DNA of 64,000 nt from Flavobacteriaceae bacterium (lineage in GTDB: Bacteria > Bacteroidota > Bacteroidia > Flavobacteriales > Flavobacteriaceae): assembly GCA_023264015.1 (NCBI GenBank), contig JALQTJ010000001.1, forward strand, positions 103,832 through 167,831, in the 5' to 3' direction. This document shows positions 53,895-63,771 of this stretch, in pieces. Within the stretch, counting starts at the first letter, position 1; each line of letters starts with the position of its first letter. A model generated the notes under the pieces. The model ran no database searches. It saw only the letters and a program-made list of their open reading frames with translations, and was not told where the DNA came from. Made by a program: the position numbers and the translations under genes.

Positions 53895-54956
53895 TTATTG
53901 GACGCTTTTTGAGGGTTCAGCAGTGGTCTTAATTGCCTCTTCTTCTGTAAAGCCCTGATCTAGCATCCATTGATCATTGTAGATCTTACTCAAGTATCTT
54001 GAACCGTGATCTGGAAATATAACCACAATCACGCTGTTCTTGTTGAACGCACCCTCTTCAGCGTATTGCAAAACTCCTTGCAAGGCAGCACCAGAGGTAT
54101 ATCCCGCAAAAACGCCCTCTGTTTTTGCCAAGTTCCGTGCACTAAATGCGGCATCTTTATCGGTTACCTTTATAAATCGGTCAATACTATCAAAGTCTGT
54201 AGCCGTAGGTATTAAGTTTTTACCTAATCCCTCTATTCTGTACGGATGGATCTCGTTTTCGTCAAGCTCACCTGTTTCGTGGTATTTTTTAATAACAGAC
54301 CCGTAGGCATCAATACCAAGTATTTGAATGTTTTTATTCTTTTCTTTCAAATAACGGGCAGTACCGGAGATAGTCCCCCCCGTACCGCTACATGCCACCA
54401 AATGAGTAATGGTACCCTTGGTCTGATCCCAGATTTCAGGACCGGTAGTGAGGTAATGCGCTTCTGTATTTAGCGCATTGAAATACTGATTGATGTAAAT
54501 GGAGTTCGGTGTCTCTTGGTGAATACGCTTCGCGACCTCATAATACGATCGTGGATCTTCGGCTGAAACATGCGCCGGACAAACGTGCACCTCAGCGCCC
54601 ATTGCCTTCAACGTATCAATTTTATCCTGAGATGATTTAGAACTAACCGCCAAAATACACTTATATCCCTTAACCATACTGGCCATAGCGAGACTAAAAC
54701 CTGTATTTCCTGAAGTAGTCTCTACAATAGTGTCTCCAGGCTTTAACAACCCTTTCTTCTCAGCATTCTCAATAATGTGGAGGGCGATTCGATCTTTAGA
54801 AGACTGACCTGGATTAAACCATTCAAGTTTAGCGTAAACAGTACCAGGGACAGATGAAACAGAGCGATTGAGTTTTAATAAAGGTGTGTTCCCTACTAAA
54901 TGAAGGAAAGAATCAACCGCTTTAACTTTTTTTCGTTTACTAAAAGGTAGAAACAA
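53895..54956 (-). CDS. Cysteine synthase / cystathionine beta-synthase-like PLP enzyme
   Basis: A 353-residue fold-type II PLP enzyme using serine or acetylserine. The PLP lysine is K54 in PGQSSKDR, and phosphate-binding loops TSGNTG (81-86) and GTGGTISG are visible. It lacks the heme-binding N-terminus and CBS-domain tail of animal cystathionine beta-synthase. Bacterial enzymes with the [15 protein letters not shown] pattern can be either O-acetylserine sulfhydrylase or cystathionine beta-synthase, so the reaction is not settled. A TATATTTG box lies upstream. Confidence 0.87.
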   Translation of the reverse strand: MFLPFSKRKKVKAVDSFLHLVGNTPLLKLNRSVSSVPGTVYAKLEWFNPGQSSKDRIALHIIENAEKKGLLKPGDTIVETTSGNTGFSLAMASMVKGYKCILAVSSKSSQDKIDTLKAMGAEVHVCPAHVSAEDPRSYYEVAKRIHQETPNSIYINQYFNALNTEAHYLTTGPEIWDQTKGTITHLVACSGTGGTISGTARYLKEKNKNIQILGIDAYGSVIKKYHETGELDENEIHPYRIEGLGKNLIPTATDFDSIDRFIKVTDKDAAFSARNLAKTEGVFAGYTSGAALQGVLQYAEEGAFNKNSVIVVIFPDHGSRYLSKIYNDQWMLDQGFTEEEAIKTTAEPSKSVQ

Positions 54957-54970
54957 ACCAAAAATTTTGA

Positions 54971-54978
54971 CAAATATA
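54971..54978 (-). promoter_or_regulatory. -7 promoter box for the cysteine-synthase-like gene
   Basis: TATATTTG on the minus strand is an exact TAnnTTTG match, 14 bases before the ATG in the 30-base gap after the oligopeptidase gene. Confidence 0.5.
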
Positions 54979-54986
54979 ATTAAACT

Positions 54987-57050
54987 CTAAAAAGTCTGAT
55001 TATCAGCCAGTTCAATGATAAAGGCGTATTCCTTCGCAATCTCCTTGAGTTGCTCAAACCTCCCAGATGCCCCTCCGTGTCCTGCAGATAAATCAATATC
55101 CAAGAGCACTTTAGTAGCTGCAGTGTTGTGTTTTCTGAGTTTTAATACCCATTTCGCAGGCTCCCAATATTGTACTTGAGAATCGTGAAAACCTGTACTG
55201 ACATAAATATGAGGGTAATCTTGAGTTTTCACGTTATCATATGGAGAATACGAAAGCATAGTGTAGTATTCTTTTTCATTATTAGGATTACCCCATTCGT
55301 CATACTCTCCGGTAGTAAGGGGAATAGAATCATCAAGCATAGTTGTAACAACATCGACAAACGGAACCGCTGCTATCACCCCTTGATAAAGATGAGGAGC
55401 CTTATTGAGAATGACACCCATTAGTAATCCACCAGCAGATCCACCCATGGCGAAGAGTTTGTCTTTATGCGCAATACCAGAAGCTAAAAGATGTTCAGAG
55501 ACCGCTATGAAATCGTTAAAGGTATTCTCCTTGTGCTCCATCTTACCCAAATCGTACCACGGTCTACCTAAGTATTGAGATCCTCTAACATGAGCGATTG
55601 CAAAGATAAAACCGCGATCTAATAACGATAAGCGAGAAATCGAAAAAGTAGGATCAACGGTGTGACCGTAAGACCCATAGGCGTACAAGAGCGTTGGCGC
55701 CTGCTCTGTAGCATCTTTGCGTTTCACTAGGCTTACCGGAATTTCAGCTCCGTCTTTAGCGGTTACCCAAATGCGGGATGAGACGTACTGGGTTTCATCA
55801 TATCCACCAACAATTTCTTGCCGTTTCAGCAGTGTTGAGGACTTCTCCTTAACATCATAAGCATATACACTAGCAGGAACAGTCATTGAATTCACATAAT
55901 AGCGAATAATCGAAGTATCAAACTCTGGGTTATCGTAAAGGTCACAGACATAGGTCTCCCCTTCCATAGGAATAAAAAAATCATCCGATCCATCCCATTT
56001 TATGATGCGTAATCGAGTTAGCCCCCTTTCTCGCTCGGCGAGCACATAGAATTTGCGAAAACAATCAAAATCTTCTAACAAAACTTCAGGGCGGTGGTCT
56101 AAAAACATTTGCCAATGGGCAGCGGACGTTTGATCGACTGAAGTCCGCATCAATTTAAAATTCGTCGCCCCATCCTTATTGGTAAGAATGTAAAAGTGAT
56201 CTCCAAAATGATCGATGCTGTACTCTAATCCGCGTTCTCTAGGACTAAACAAGTCAAATGAACCAAAGGGATCTGAAGCTGAGAGGATTTGGTATTCAGT
56301 CGTTAAGGTAGACCCCGATACGATGATAATATACTTTTTGCTTTTAGACAGGTAAACCCCAACATTAAAGGTTTCATCTTCTTCTAAAAACACACAAGTA
56401 TCTTCGGTAACATCAGAGCCTATAACATGTCTATATACAGCATAGGCTCTAAGTGTTTCAGGGTCTTTTTTGACGTAAAAAAACACCTGATTACTTTCAC
56501 TCCAGCAACCCGATCCCGTGGTGTTCTCAATGCGATCTGGTAAGAGTGTTCCGTCTTGCAGTGATTTTATACCAATAGTGTACTGTCTTCTTGATATAGG
56601 ATCTTCAGCGTAGAGTGCAAACTGATTGTCGAAACTTACACGTATTCCCTTTAGATCATAATAATCATGACCTTTTGCCATGGCATTCACATCAAAAAGA
56701 AGTTGGGCTTCTTTCTTCAGCTTCGGATCCTTGTAACGCACGTGAATAGGATACTCTAACCCTTCTTTAAATCTCGATTCGTACCAATAGCCATTTCGAA
56801 ATACAGGCAAGGTCGTATCGTCTTCTTTGATACGCGATCTAATCTCTTTGTAAAGCGTTTCTTTAAGAACGCGCTGCTCTGCTGTAACCCCTTCATAATA
56901 GTCTTTCTCTCGTTGTAAATGAGCTAAGACCTCAGGCGATTCACGCTCTCTGAGCCAATAATACGGATCTACTCTGGTATGGTTGTGCTTCTCTAAGGTA
57001 TACGGATGTTCCACCGCAATCGGCGGAACTAAAGGATTTTTTTTCGGCAT
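54987..57050 (-). CDS. Oligopeptidase B-like S9 prolyl oligopeptidase
   Basis: A 687-residue serine peptidase of family S9A with an N-terminal beta-propeller (about 70-410) and C-terminal alpha/beta-hydrolase domain. The catalytic triad is S538 in GGSAGG, D623 in FHDSQV and H658 in SAGHGG. The N-terminal RVDPYYWLRERESPEV is typical of oligopeptidase B. No signal peptide is visible, so it is probably cytoplasmic and degrades short peptides after basic residues. It lies five bases downstream of the large metalloprotease gene and is probably cotranscribed. Confidence 0.93.
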   Translation of the reverse strand: MPKKNPLVPPIAVEHPYTLEKHNHTRVDPYYWLRERESPEVLAHLQREKDYYEGVTAEQRVLKETLYKEIRSRIKEDDTTLPVFRNGYWYESRFKEGLEYPIHVRYKDPKLKKEAQLLFDVNAMAKGHDYYDLKGIRVSFDNQFALYAEDPISRRQYTIGIKSLQDGTLLPDRIENTTGSGCWSESNQVFFYVKKDPETLRAYAVYRHVIGSDVTEDTCVFLEEDETFNVGVYLSKSKKYIIIVSGSTLTTEYQILSASDPFGSFDLFSPRERGLEYSIDHFGDHFYILTNKDGATNFKLMRTSVDQTSAAHWQMFLDHRPEVLLEDFDCFRKFYVLAERERGLTRLRIIKWDGSDDFFIPMEGETYVCDLYDNPEFDTSIIRYYVNSMTVPASVYAYDVKEKSSTLLKRQEIVGGYDETQYVSSRIWVTAKDGAEIPVSLVKRKDATEQAPTLLYAYGSYGHTVDPTFSISRLSLLDRGFIFAIAHVRGSQYLGRPWYDLGKMEHKENTFNDFIAVSEHLLASGIAHKDKLFAMGGSAGGLLMGVILNKAPHLYQGVIAAVPFVDVVTTMLDDSIPLTTGEYDEWGNPNNEKEYYTMLSYSPYDNVKTQDYPHIYVSTGFHDSQVQYWEPAKWVLKLRKHNTAATKVLLDIDLSAGHGGASGRFEQLKEIAKEYAFIIELADNQTF

Positions 57051-57055
57051 ATTAT

Positions 57056-59470
57056 TTATTCAAACGAACACATCATGTCCATTCCGATAGGAGACCCATC
57101 CGGAATAGTCACTACTTCTAAATCAGATTTGTACCCTCTCGGATTTCCTAAAAATCGATCTATTTCTTTTCTCATATAAATTGAGGTAGGATCGGCTTGC
57201 TGATCTCCTAAAAACGTTTTCAATCGCATCATTTCAAATACTATTGCCTCCGTCACTTGAGGATATACCGTGTCACTAGAAGCTAATTCCATCAATCGTT
57301 TTAGTACGGTAAACTGAATCACCTCCTGCACCATCCCCTCAAAGCCATTGAGCGCTTTTTGTCTCAACGTCTTTTCAAAGACAATTTTCAAGAATTCAGG
57401 GAATCCCAATTGCTCCTTGTCTAACATGGATTGATAAACTACGCGATTAGCTCGTTCAGGATTAAACAAGAAGGTAAGCGTAAAATCAGTAGCTGTTTCA
57501 GCAGCTGCAATCGGATCAAAAGCTACCCCCAATTTTGACTTGAACGACTCGCGGGTACGACCGTAACCATAGGTGCGTGGTCCAAAAAGCTGCAATTTAT
57601 CTTCAGGAATACTCAATGCATATGGAGAAAGTGTTTGCAATACCCCGTCTAGGGCACTCAATTGTTCTTCTTTAGAAACAAAAAACCAAGGCTCGTAACT
57701 CTCTTTATAAGCGTGCTTGTAATGAATACCTCCTATTAATTTGGCAACTGCCTCAGTTTGATAACGGTGCATAAAGTACACAGGAGCAAATACATCTTCA
57801 AGCTCAGACATACTCGATGTAGATGGAATATTATCTATCGAAAACTGGTCAATCACTTTATCCCTTAACGACAACATACGCTGTAATTCGTAAGCAACAT
57901 CTCGCCCATTATCCCAAAGGTGTGCCGTAGCGCTGGCTGAAGAAACAGGACGCGCATCACTATCGGTTAAATAACGGTACCCCATGGCGTTTGAGCGTTC
58001 TAAAATTTCATTTAGGGCTGCTTTTTCATTTGTTCCTTCTGGAAAATCACTATAGGCATAAGCCACTGAGATCTTATCCCATTCTCCTATTCCTACTTCG
58101 TAAGCCTGTTCGAAATTGAGCTGATCTCCTTCAGCATCTAGCACAAACATATGCGGATAGTCCATGACCGAATTTCTATTGACGGTGCTTGCCGCAAAAT
58201 TGTGTGCAAAGCCTAAAGTATGTCCCACCTCATGAGCCGACAATTGTCGAATACGTGCTAGCGCCATTTCTAGCATTTGCTTTTCAGCTTCAGATTGCTG
58301 TGCGTAAGGTTTGTTCATTAAACCCTGAGCAATAAGATAATCTTGACGAATTCTAAGACTCCCTAAGCTTACATGTCCTTTCAAAATCTCTCCGGTTCTC
58401 GGATCAACAACCGAAGATCCATAACTCCAACCTCTGGTAGAGCGGTGTACCCACTGAATAACGTTGTAACGCACATCGAGCGGATCTGCATCGTCTGGCA
58501 TAATTTCAACTTGAAACGCATCTTTATACCCTGCTGCCTCGAAGGCCTGATTCCACCATTTAGCCCCGTCTAAAAGCGCAGACCGTATGGGTTCAGGGGT
58601 TCCGTTATCTAAGTAATACACTATTGGTTCAACCGCTTCACTGATGGCTGCCTCTGGATCTTTCTTCTCGAGGCGATGACGTCTAATAAACATCTTGTCA
58701 ATGGGCTCGTTTACTGCAGCAGAATAATCACTATAGCTAAAGGGATAAGACCCAGAACGCGCGTCATAAGGGCGAAGCTCAAAAGAAGACAATTCTGGCA
58801 ATTCAATGAATGAATGGTGCTGATACACGGTAACTAAGGTCGGCTCGGGTGTGACTGAACGAATTTCATACGACTTAGGCTTCCCTGAAAAGGTCAGCAT
58901 CAAATCAATTTCAATATTCTTTTCAAAAGACTTCGTTCTAGCAGTATTTAAAGCACTTTTTGAACGGTCTAAAGCGTAATTACCTTGTCCCCTAGACGCT
59001 AGGCGATCAACAACGCCGTGAACATCTTGAAACAAGAAGGGGGTAATATCGATCAGAAACTTATCCTCTGAGGCTTCTATAACCTCAAATCCGTAAAGCA
59101 CCGATGAGGCGAAGGCTTGTGTAATTGACTTCATCTCATTCTCGTTAGACGAGGATCCTCTATAATCTAAATTCGGTTGAATTAAATAAATGCGATTCCC
59201 CATCTTTTCAAAACGAACCACCCGCTGTGGTCCAAGTTGTCCACGATCTAAGCCGATGTCATTGCTCCCAATCCCTGAACTTAGAGATGAAACGTGCAAA
59301 AAGTCTTCATTGAGTTGCGAAACCGCGAGATACACCTTATCCGATGCATCATCAAAATACAATACCTGAAAACCTTCAACCTTTCGCATGCCGCTGGTAT
59401 ACTCGAAATCTTGAGCACTGTAGGCGTGGGTAATAAGTAGAACGAAAATTGAAGTCAAGAGCTTTTTCAT
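57056..59470 (-). CDS. Secreted zinc metalloprotease (DUF5117-type)
   Basis: An 804-residue zincin with a signal peptide (about 1-19, ending YSAQD) and no lipobox. The metzincin-like zinc site HEVGHTLGFAH (413-423) has three His ligands and the catalytic Glu, with the following FAHNFAAS (421-428) typical of the DUF5117/DUF5118 zinc-dependent metalloproteases. A large N-terminal region (about 25-280) is mostly beta. No T9SS C-terminal secretion domain is evident. It is the first gene of a pair with the S9 peptidase and is divergent from prfB. Confidence 0.9.
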   Translation of the reverse strand: MKKLLTSIFVLLITHAYSAQDFEYTSGMRKVEGFQVLYFDDASDKVYLAVSQLNEDFLHVSSLSSGIGSNDIGLDRGQLGPQRVVRFEKMGNRIYLIQPNLDYRGSSSNENEMKSITQAFASSVLYGFEVIEASEDKFLIDITPFLFQDVHGVVDRLASRGQGNYALDRSKSALNTARTKSFEKNIEIDLMLTFSGKPKSYEIRSVTPEPTLVTVYQHHSFIELPELSSFELRPYDARSGSYPFSYSDYSAAVNEPIDKMFIRRHRLEKKDPEAAISEAVEPIVYYLDNGTPEPIRSALLDGAKWWNQAFEAAGYKDAFQVEIMPDDADPLDVRYNVIQWVHRSTRGWSYGSSVVDPRTGEILKGHVSLGSLRIRQDYLIAQGLMNKPYAQQSEAEKQMLEMALARIRQLSAHEVGHTLGFAHNFAASTVNRNSVMDYPHMFVLDAEGDQLNFEQAYEVGIGEWDKISVAYAYSDFPEGTNEKAALNEILERSNAMGYRYLTDSDARPVSSASATAHLWDNGRDVAYELQRMLSLRDKVIDQFSIDNIPSTSSMSELEDVFAPVYFMHRYQTEAVAKLIGGIHYKHAYKESYEPWFFVSKEEQLSALDGVLQTLSPYALSIPEDKLQLFGPRTYGYGRTRESFKSKLGVAFDPIAAAETATDFTLTFLFNPERANRVVYQSMLDKEQLGFPEFLKIVFEKTLRQKALNGFEGMVQEVIQFTVLKRLMELASSDTVYPQVTEAIVFEMMRLKTFLGDQQADPTSIYMRKEIDRFLGNPRGYKSDLEVVTIPDGSPIGMDMMCSFE

Positions 59471-59531
59471 GAGAGTAACAATTTGAGGGCCTTAAATTAT
59501 TGATTTTTTCAGCAGCTCTTATCAGAGTCAC

Positions 59532-59539
59532 TATTTTTG
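59532..59539 (+). promoter_or_regulatory. -7 promoter box for prfB
   Basis: TATTTTTG is an exact TAnnTTTG match, 22 bases before the prfB ATG, in the 91-base divergent gap with the metalloprotease gene. No clear -33 TTTG is seen. Confidence 0.45.
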
Positions 59540-59561
59540 CACCAATTACTATTCCATACAA

Positions 59562-60663
59562 ATGACGAAGAACGAACAGTTCAAAGATCTCATTGATCGC
59601 CTAGGTGCGTTAAGGAGGTATCTTTGACATAGATGCCAAGCGAATCGAAATAGAGCATCAAGAAGAGAAATCCGCAGCTCCCGGCTTTTGGGACGACCCT
59701 AAAACTGCCCAAGAACATATGAAAGTCTTAAAAGGACTTCAATCTTGGGTTAAAGAATACGAAGAAGCCGTTGAAGTAAAAGACGAAGTAGAAATATTGC
59801 TCGAGTTTCTGAATTCCAATGAAGTGGCTGAGGAGGAAGTCACTCAAAAACTTGGTGCGCTCTCTAATCATGTCGAAGCCTTAGAATTCAAAAACATGCT
59901 CTCAGACGAAGGAGACGAACTTTCTGCAGTCATTCAAATCACTGCGGGTGCTGGCGGAACAGAAAGCTGCGATTGGGCTTCTATGCTCATGCGTATGTAC
60001 CTCATGTGGGCTGAGTCGAAACGATACACAGTGCGTGAACTGAATTATCAAGAAGGTGATGTAGCAGGCATTAAAACGGTCACGTTAGAAATCCAAGGTG
60101 ACTTTGCTTTTGGATGGCTCAAAGGGGAAAACGGGGTACACAGATTGGTGCGTATATCGCCCTTTGACAGTAATGCAAAACGCCACACTTCATTTGCGTC
60201 TGTATACGTTTACCCCTTAGTCGATGAAAGTATAGAGGTAGAAATCAATCCAGCGGATATTGAAATCACTACTGCACGTTCAAGTGGAGCTGGAGGCCAG
60301 AATGTCAATAAAGTGGAGACAAAAGTGCAACTTGTTCACAAACCGACAGGTATACAGATCAGTTGTTCAGAGACGCGTTCACAACACGACAATCGCGCAA
60401 GAGCGCTTCAGATGTTGAAATCGCAGCTCTATGAAATCGAATTGCGTCGTAAAATGGAGGCGAGAAAAGAAATTGAAGACGCAAAAATGAAGATCGAATG
60501 GGGTTCTCAAATCAGAAACTACGTCATGCATCCTTATAAATTAATCAAGGATGTTAGAAGTGGTGAAGAAACCGCAAATGTAGAAGGTGTGATGAACGGA
60601 GATATCGATGCCTTTTTGAAGGCTTATCTAATGGTAAATGGACAGAAATCATCTGCCGAATAA
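59562..60663 (+). CDS. prfB: Peptide chain release factor 2 with programmed +1 frameshift
   Basis: RF2 terminates translation at UGA and UAA. The gene starts at the ATG at 59562 and runs 21 codons to an in-frame TGA at 59625-59627; skipping T59625 continues in the +1 frame to 60663, giving 366 residues, the normal RF2 length. The slip site is AGG AGG TAT CTT TGA C, with an internal Shine-Dalgarno-like AGGAGG three bases before CTT, which is the classic RF2 autoregulatory frameshift. The stop-codon recognition tripeptide is SPF (199-201) and the catalytic GGQ is at 244-246. No other prf gene is near. The earlier ATG at 59719 would remove 52 residues. Confidence 0.96.
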
Positions 60664-60705
60664 TCTCTAAATAATAGAATTTAAAATGTTAAAATCTACT
60701 TGAAT

Positions 60706-61188
60706 ATGAAACGATATTACTTTTTGGCATCATTGTTGGTATTGCTAACGTGTTTTGAAAGTTTTGGCCAGTTTGGAATGCCAATGGGACGAGGCGGAAT
60801 GATGGGAAACCCCTACGGGAACCCCATGAGAGGTATGAATCAATTTCCGTCACGAACTCAAGAAGAGGAACCCTTAACGGCTGAAGATATTGTCGAGCTT
60901 TCAATAAACAGGGTTAAAGAAACTATTGAAATCAATGCCTTTGAAGAAGCGGTCTTGCGTTCTATCATGCTAGAAGCAACCAAAAAGCGCATCGAACTTC
61001 AAATTTTGAATCTTGAGCCCAATGCGATGAAAACGGCTTTAGAAGAGATTGAATCTCTAGAAGATGCCAGACTAGAAAACGAGTTGCCGCCCGCTTTGTA
61101 TGCCCATTTAAAAGCATTGAAAGAAGAGCGCAACCCAAAAACAAAACGCAAAAAAGAAAAAAAGAAAAAAAGTAAAACGAAGACATGA
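60706..61188 (+). CDS. Small secreted protein with Met/Gly-rich and Lys-rich parts
   Basis: A 160-residue protein with a signal peptide (about 1-22, ending in a small residue). The mature start is rich in Gly and Met (FGMPMGRGGMMGNPYGNP), followed by a helical, acidic middle (about 55-130) and a strongly basic Lys-rich tail (about 138-160). The Met-rich stretch might bind metal or protein, but this is inference. Its stop codon overlaps the TonB-dependent receptor start as ATGA, so the two are coupled. I do not recognise a function. The ATG at 60706 is preferred to a TTG two codons upstream. Confidence 0.75.
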   Translation: MKRYYFLASLLVLLTCFESFGQFGMPMGRGGMMGNPYGNPMRGMNQFPSRTQEEEPLTAEDIVELSINRVKETIEINAFEEAVLRSIMLEATKKRIELQILNLEPNAMKTALEEIESLEDARLENELPPALYAHLKALKEERNPKTKRKKEKKKKSKTKT

Positions 61189-63716
61189 AAAGACTGACTC
61201 TGCTGATTGTATCCCTGATAGGTTTAACACAGCTCAATGCCCAGCAATTCTCTCAGAGACCTGCAATGCAACCTATAACAATCAGCGGTAAAGTTGTTGA
61301 TAAAGAAACAGGAACTCCTCTAGAATACGCAACTTTAGTATTGCAAAGCGTTCGATTCCCAGAGCGTGTTACCGGAGGAATTACCGACGAGAACGGTCAA
61401 TTCAGTGTGGAAACCTTTCCTGGAGCCTATAACCTTCGTGTTGAATTCATATCCTTTACTTCTTATACACAAGACAACGTAAGGTTTACCGCTTCTACCG
61501 ATCTCGGCACTATCAGTCTTGAAGCCAACGTGGAGCAGTTAGACAATATAGAGCTGGTAGCAGAGCGAACCACCGTAGAACTTAGGTTAGATAAAAAAGT
61601 TTACAACGTAGGCCAAGACCTTACCGTGAAAGGAGGTACGGTTACCGACGTATTAGACAATGTGCCTTCTGTCAGTGTTGATGTAGAAGGAAACATTGCG
61701 TTGCGCGGAAATGGAAGTGTTCAAATCTTAATAAACGGTAAGCCTTCTGCCCTATCTGGTTTAAGCACAGATGCTCTTCAGCAGCTTCCTGCCGATGCTA
61801 TAGAGCGTGTTGAAATCATTACCAACCCCTCTGCTCGTTATGATGCAGAAGGATCAGCAGGTATTATCAATATCATCTTAAGACAAGAAAAAACAAAAGG
61901 AATTAATGGATCTGCTACAGCCTATGTAGGTTCGCCAGAAAACACTGGAGGCAACCTTAACCTCAATTTACGTCGCAAATCGTTCAACCTCTTCTCAAAC
62001 ACTTCGTACCGCAAGACCAATTCGCCTGGTAACGGTATCAATGAACAAACGAATTACGATCTGGCCGGTAACGTTTTAAGCTATCAAAATGAGATTGGCA
62101 GAAACGATCGATTAAGAGACGGTTTCAATACCAATATTGGGTTAGAGTTACTTTTCAATGAGAAGACCTCTCTCACCCAAACGTTTTTCTACAGAACTCA
62201 AGAAGGCCAAAACATCAATAGGACTCAGTTCTTTAATTTCGACGAGAACTATGACCCAACCATCTCTAGAGAACGTATCAACTCAGGCGACGAAACAGAC
62301 ACCAACTATCAGTATGCCATCAACTTCGTCAAAGATTTCGAAAAAACGGGGCATAAGTTAACGGCTGACTTTCAGTACTCAACTGGTGAAGAATTAGGAA
62401 ACAATTACATTGATGAGAACGTTAATGAAGATGCCTCAATTTTTGTTCCGTCTGAATACACCTTCACCGGTGAATCTCAGATCAACCGCTTATTTCAATT
62501 TGATTATGTATTGCCTTTAGGTGAGAAAGGTCAAGGGCAATTCGAAGCGGGTTACCGCGGAACATTCAATGATTTCTACACCGACTTTGAATTTGAGATT
62601 CAGCAAGAAAACGGAGGTCCCTTGGTACGCAACAATGAGCTAAGCAATGAATTAGAATACAAAGAATACGTGAATGCTGCCTACATGCAATTAGGAAGTA
62701 AATTCAATAAATTCTCAGTTCTAGGGGGATTGCGTATGGAGGCTTCTGACATCCAAGTCAATTCAACAAGTGAAACCCAAGAGAGTAGAAATGAGAAGAT
62801 CTATTCCAACTGGTTCCCTTCGCTTTTCTTGGGATATGAGATCTCAGAAATGGAACAATTTACGCTCAGCTACAGCAAGCGTTTGAGAAGACCTCGCTCT
62901 TGGTTTATTAATCCGTTTATTAGAAGAAACAGCAATACCAACCTGTTCAGTGGTAACCCAGATCTTGATCCAGCCTATACAGATGCTTTCGATTTCGGAT
63001 ACCTGAAACGTTTTGGAAAGTTAACGCTGAACACCTCAGTATATTACAATCAAACTTCAGGGGTATTTCAGTTTATTCAGCGCGAAACCGGTGAAACGGT
63101 GAGCATTGAAAATCCTGAAGGCGGATTCGTTGAGGTTCCTGTTCAATTGCGCTCTCCTATTAACCTCGCTTCTGAATACAGAACAGGTGCTGAACTTACC
63201 ACCTCCTATTCACCAAAACGCGGTGTTAGATTTTCATGGAATTTCAATGTATTCCAACAAGGTTTAGAAGGAGACTTCACCTACACCAACAGTAAGGGAG
63301 AAACCATATCTCAGGTATTCAACACTGACAATTTTACCTGGTTCTCACGAGCAAGTGCTCAGTTTCCATTACCAGGAAAAATCGATTTTCAGACCAATGC
63401 CTTTTATAGAGGAAATTCAGTGAATCCGCAAGGAACAGACAAAGGTATCTTGTCTATGAACCTTGCCATGAGTAAGCAAATTTTAAAAGACAAAGGTTCA
63501 ATTTCATTTAATGTAAGCGACCTCTTTAATAGCAGAAAGCGTATCTCAGATATCCGCACAGCTACTGTAGCTACGTATAGTGAATTCCAGTGGAGACAGC
63601 GTCAAGCCACGTTGACATTCAGATATCAATTCAACGAGCAAGACAATAATCAAAGAAGAAGAAACAATCGCCAAGACATGGGCGGTGAAGAAGAAATGGA
63701 GTTCGGAACTCCATAA
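61185..63716 (+). CDS. TonB-dependent outer-membrane receptor
   Basis: An 843-residue outer-membrane protein. A signal peptide (about 1-19) is followed by a carboxypeptidase regulatory-like beta domain (about 31-115), a plug domain (about 135-235, with GGTVTDVLDNVPSV and AIERVEIITNPSARYDAEGSAG) and a long beta barrel. This layout fits the Bacteroidota outer-membrane beta-barrel family related to TonB receptors but no SusD partner is present. The barrel ends near residue 815 and is followed by a polar tail rich in Asn, Arg and Glu, so the C-terminus does not end with the usual aromatic residue. Coupled by ATGA to the small secreted protein gene. Substrate unknown. Confidence 0.88.
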   Translation: MKRLTLLIVSLIGLTQLNAQQFSQRPAMQPITISGKVVDKETGTPLEYATLVLQSVRFPERVTGGITDENGQFSVETFPGAYNLRVEFISFTSYTQDNVRFTASTDLGTISLEANVEQLDNIELVAERTTVELRLDKKVYNVGQDLTVKGGTVTDVLDNVPSVSVDVEGNIALRGNGSVQILINGKPSALSGLSTDALQQLPADAIERVEIITNPSARYDAEGSAGIINIILRQEKTKGINGSATAYVGSPENTGGNLNLNLRRKSFNLFSNTSYRKTNSPGNGINEQTNYDLAGNVLSYQNEIGRNDRLRDGFNTNIGLELLFNEKTSLTQTFFYRTQEGQNINRTQFFNFDENYDPTISRERINSGDETDTNYQYAINFVKDFEKTGHKLTADFQYSTGEELGNNYIDENVNEDASIFVPSEYTFTGESQINRLFQFDYVLPLGEKGQGQFEAGYRGTFNDFYTDFEFEIQQENGGPLVRNNELSNELEYKEYVNAAYMQLGSKFNKFSVLGGLRMEASDIQVNSTSETQESRNEKIYSNWFPSLFLGYEISEMEQFTLSYSKRLRRPRSWFINPFIRRNSNTNLFSGNPDLDPAYTDAFDFGYLKRFGKLTLNTSVYYNQTSGVFQFIQRETGETVSIENPEGGFVEVPVQLRSPINLASEYRTGAELTTSYSPKRGVRFSWNFNVFQQGLEGDFTYTNSKGETISQVFNTDNFTWFSRASAQFPLPGKIDFQTNAFYRGNSVNPQGTDKGILSMNLAMSKQILKDKGSISFNVSDLFNSRKRISDIRTATVATYSEFQWRQRQATLTFRYQFNEQDNNQRRRNNRQDMGGEEEMEFGTP

Positions 63717-63718
63717 AT

Positions 63719-63750
63719 AAAAAGGCCCCGCGATTGCGGGGCCTTTTTTT
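63719..63750. terminator. Strong rho-independent terminator after the TonB receptor gene
   Basis: AAAGGCCCCGC (63721-63731) and GCGGGGCCTTT (63736-63746) form a perfect 11-base stem with a GATT loop, extended by A-U pairs to about 13 bases, and followed by T residues to 63750. It works in both orientations because A residues flank it on the left, so it may also end transcription of the convergent small gene. Confidence 0.93.
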
Positions 63751-63771
63751 AATCCTATAACGAAAGGAGAC

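Noticed and set aside
59562-59718. prfB as a pseudogene broken by an in-frame TGA.
   Set aside because: The stop is in the exact RF2 frameshift context AGGAGG-TAT-CTT-TGA-C and the rest is complete, so it is a programmed frameshift.
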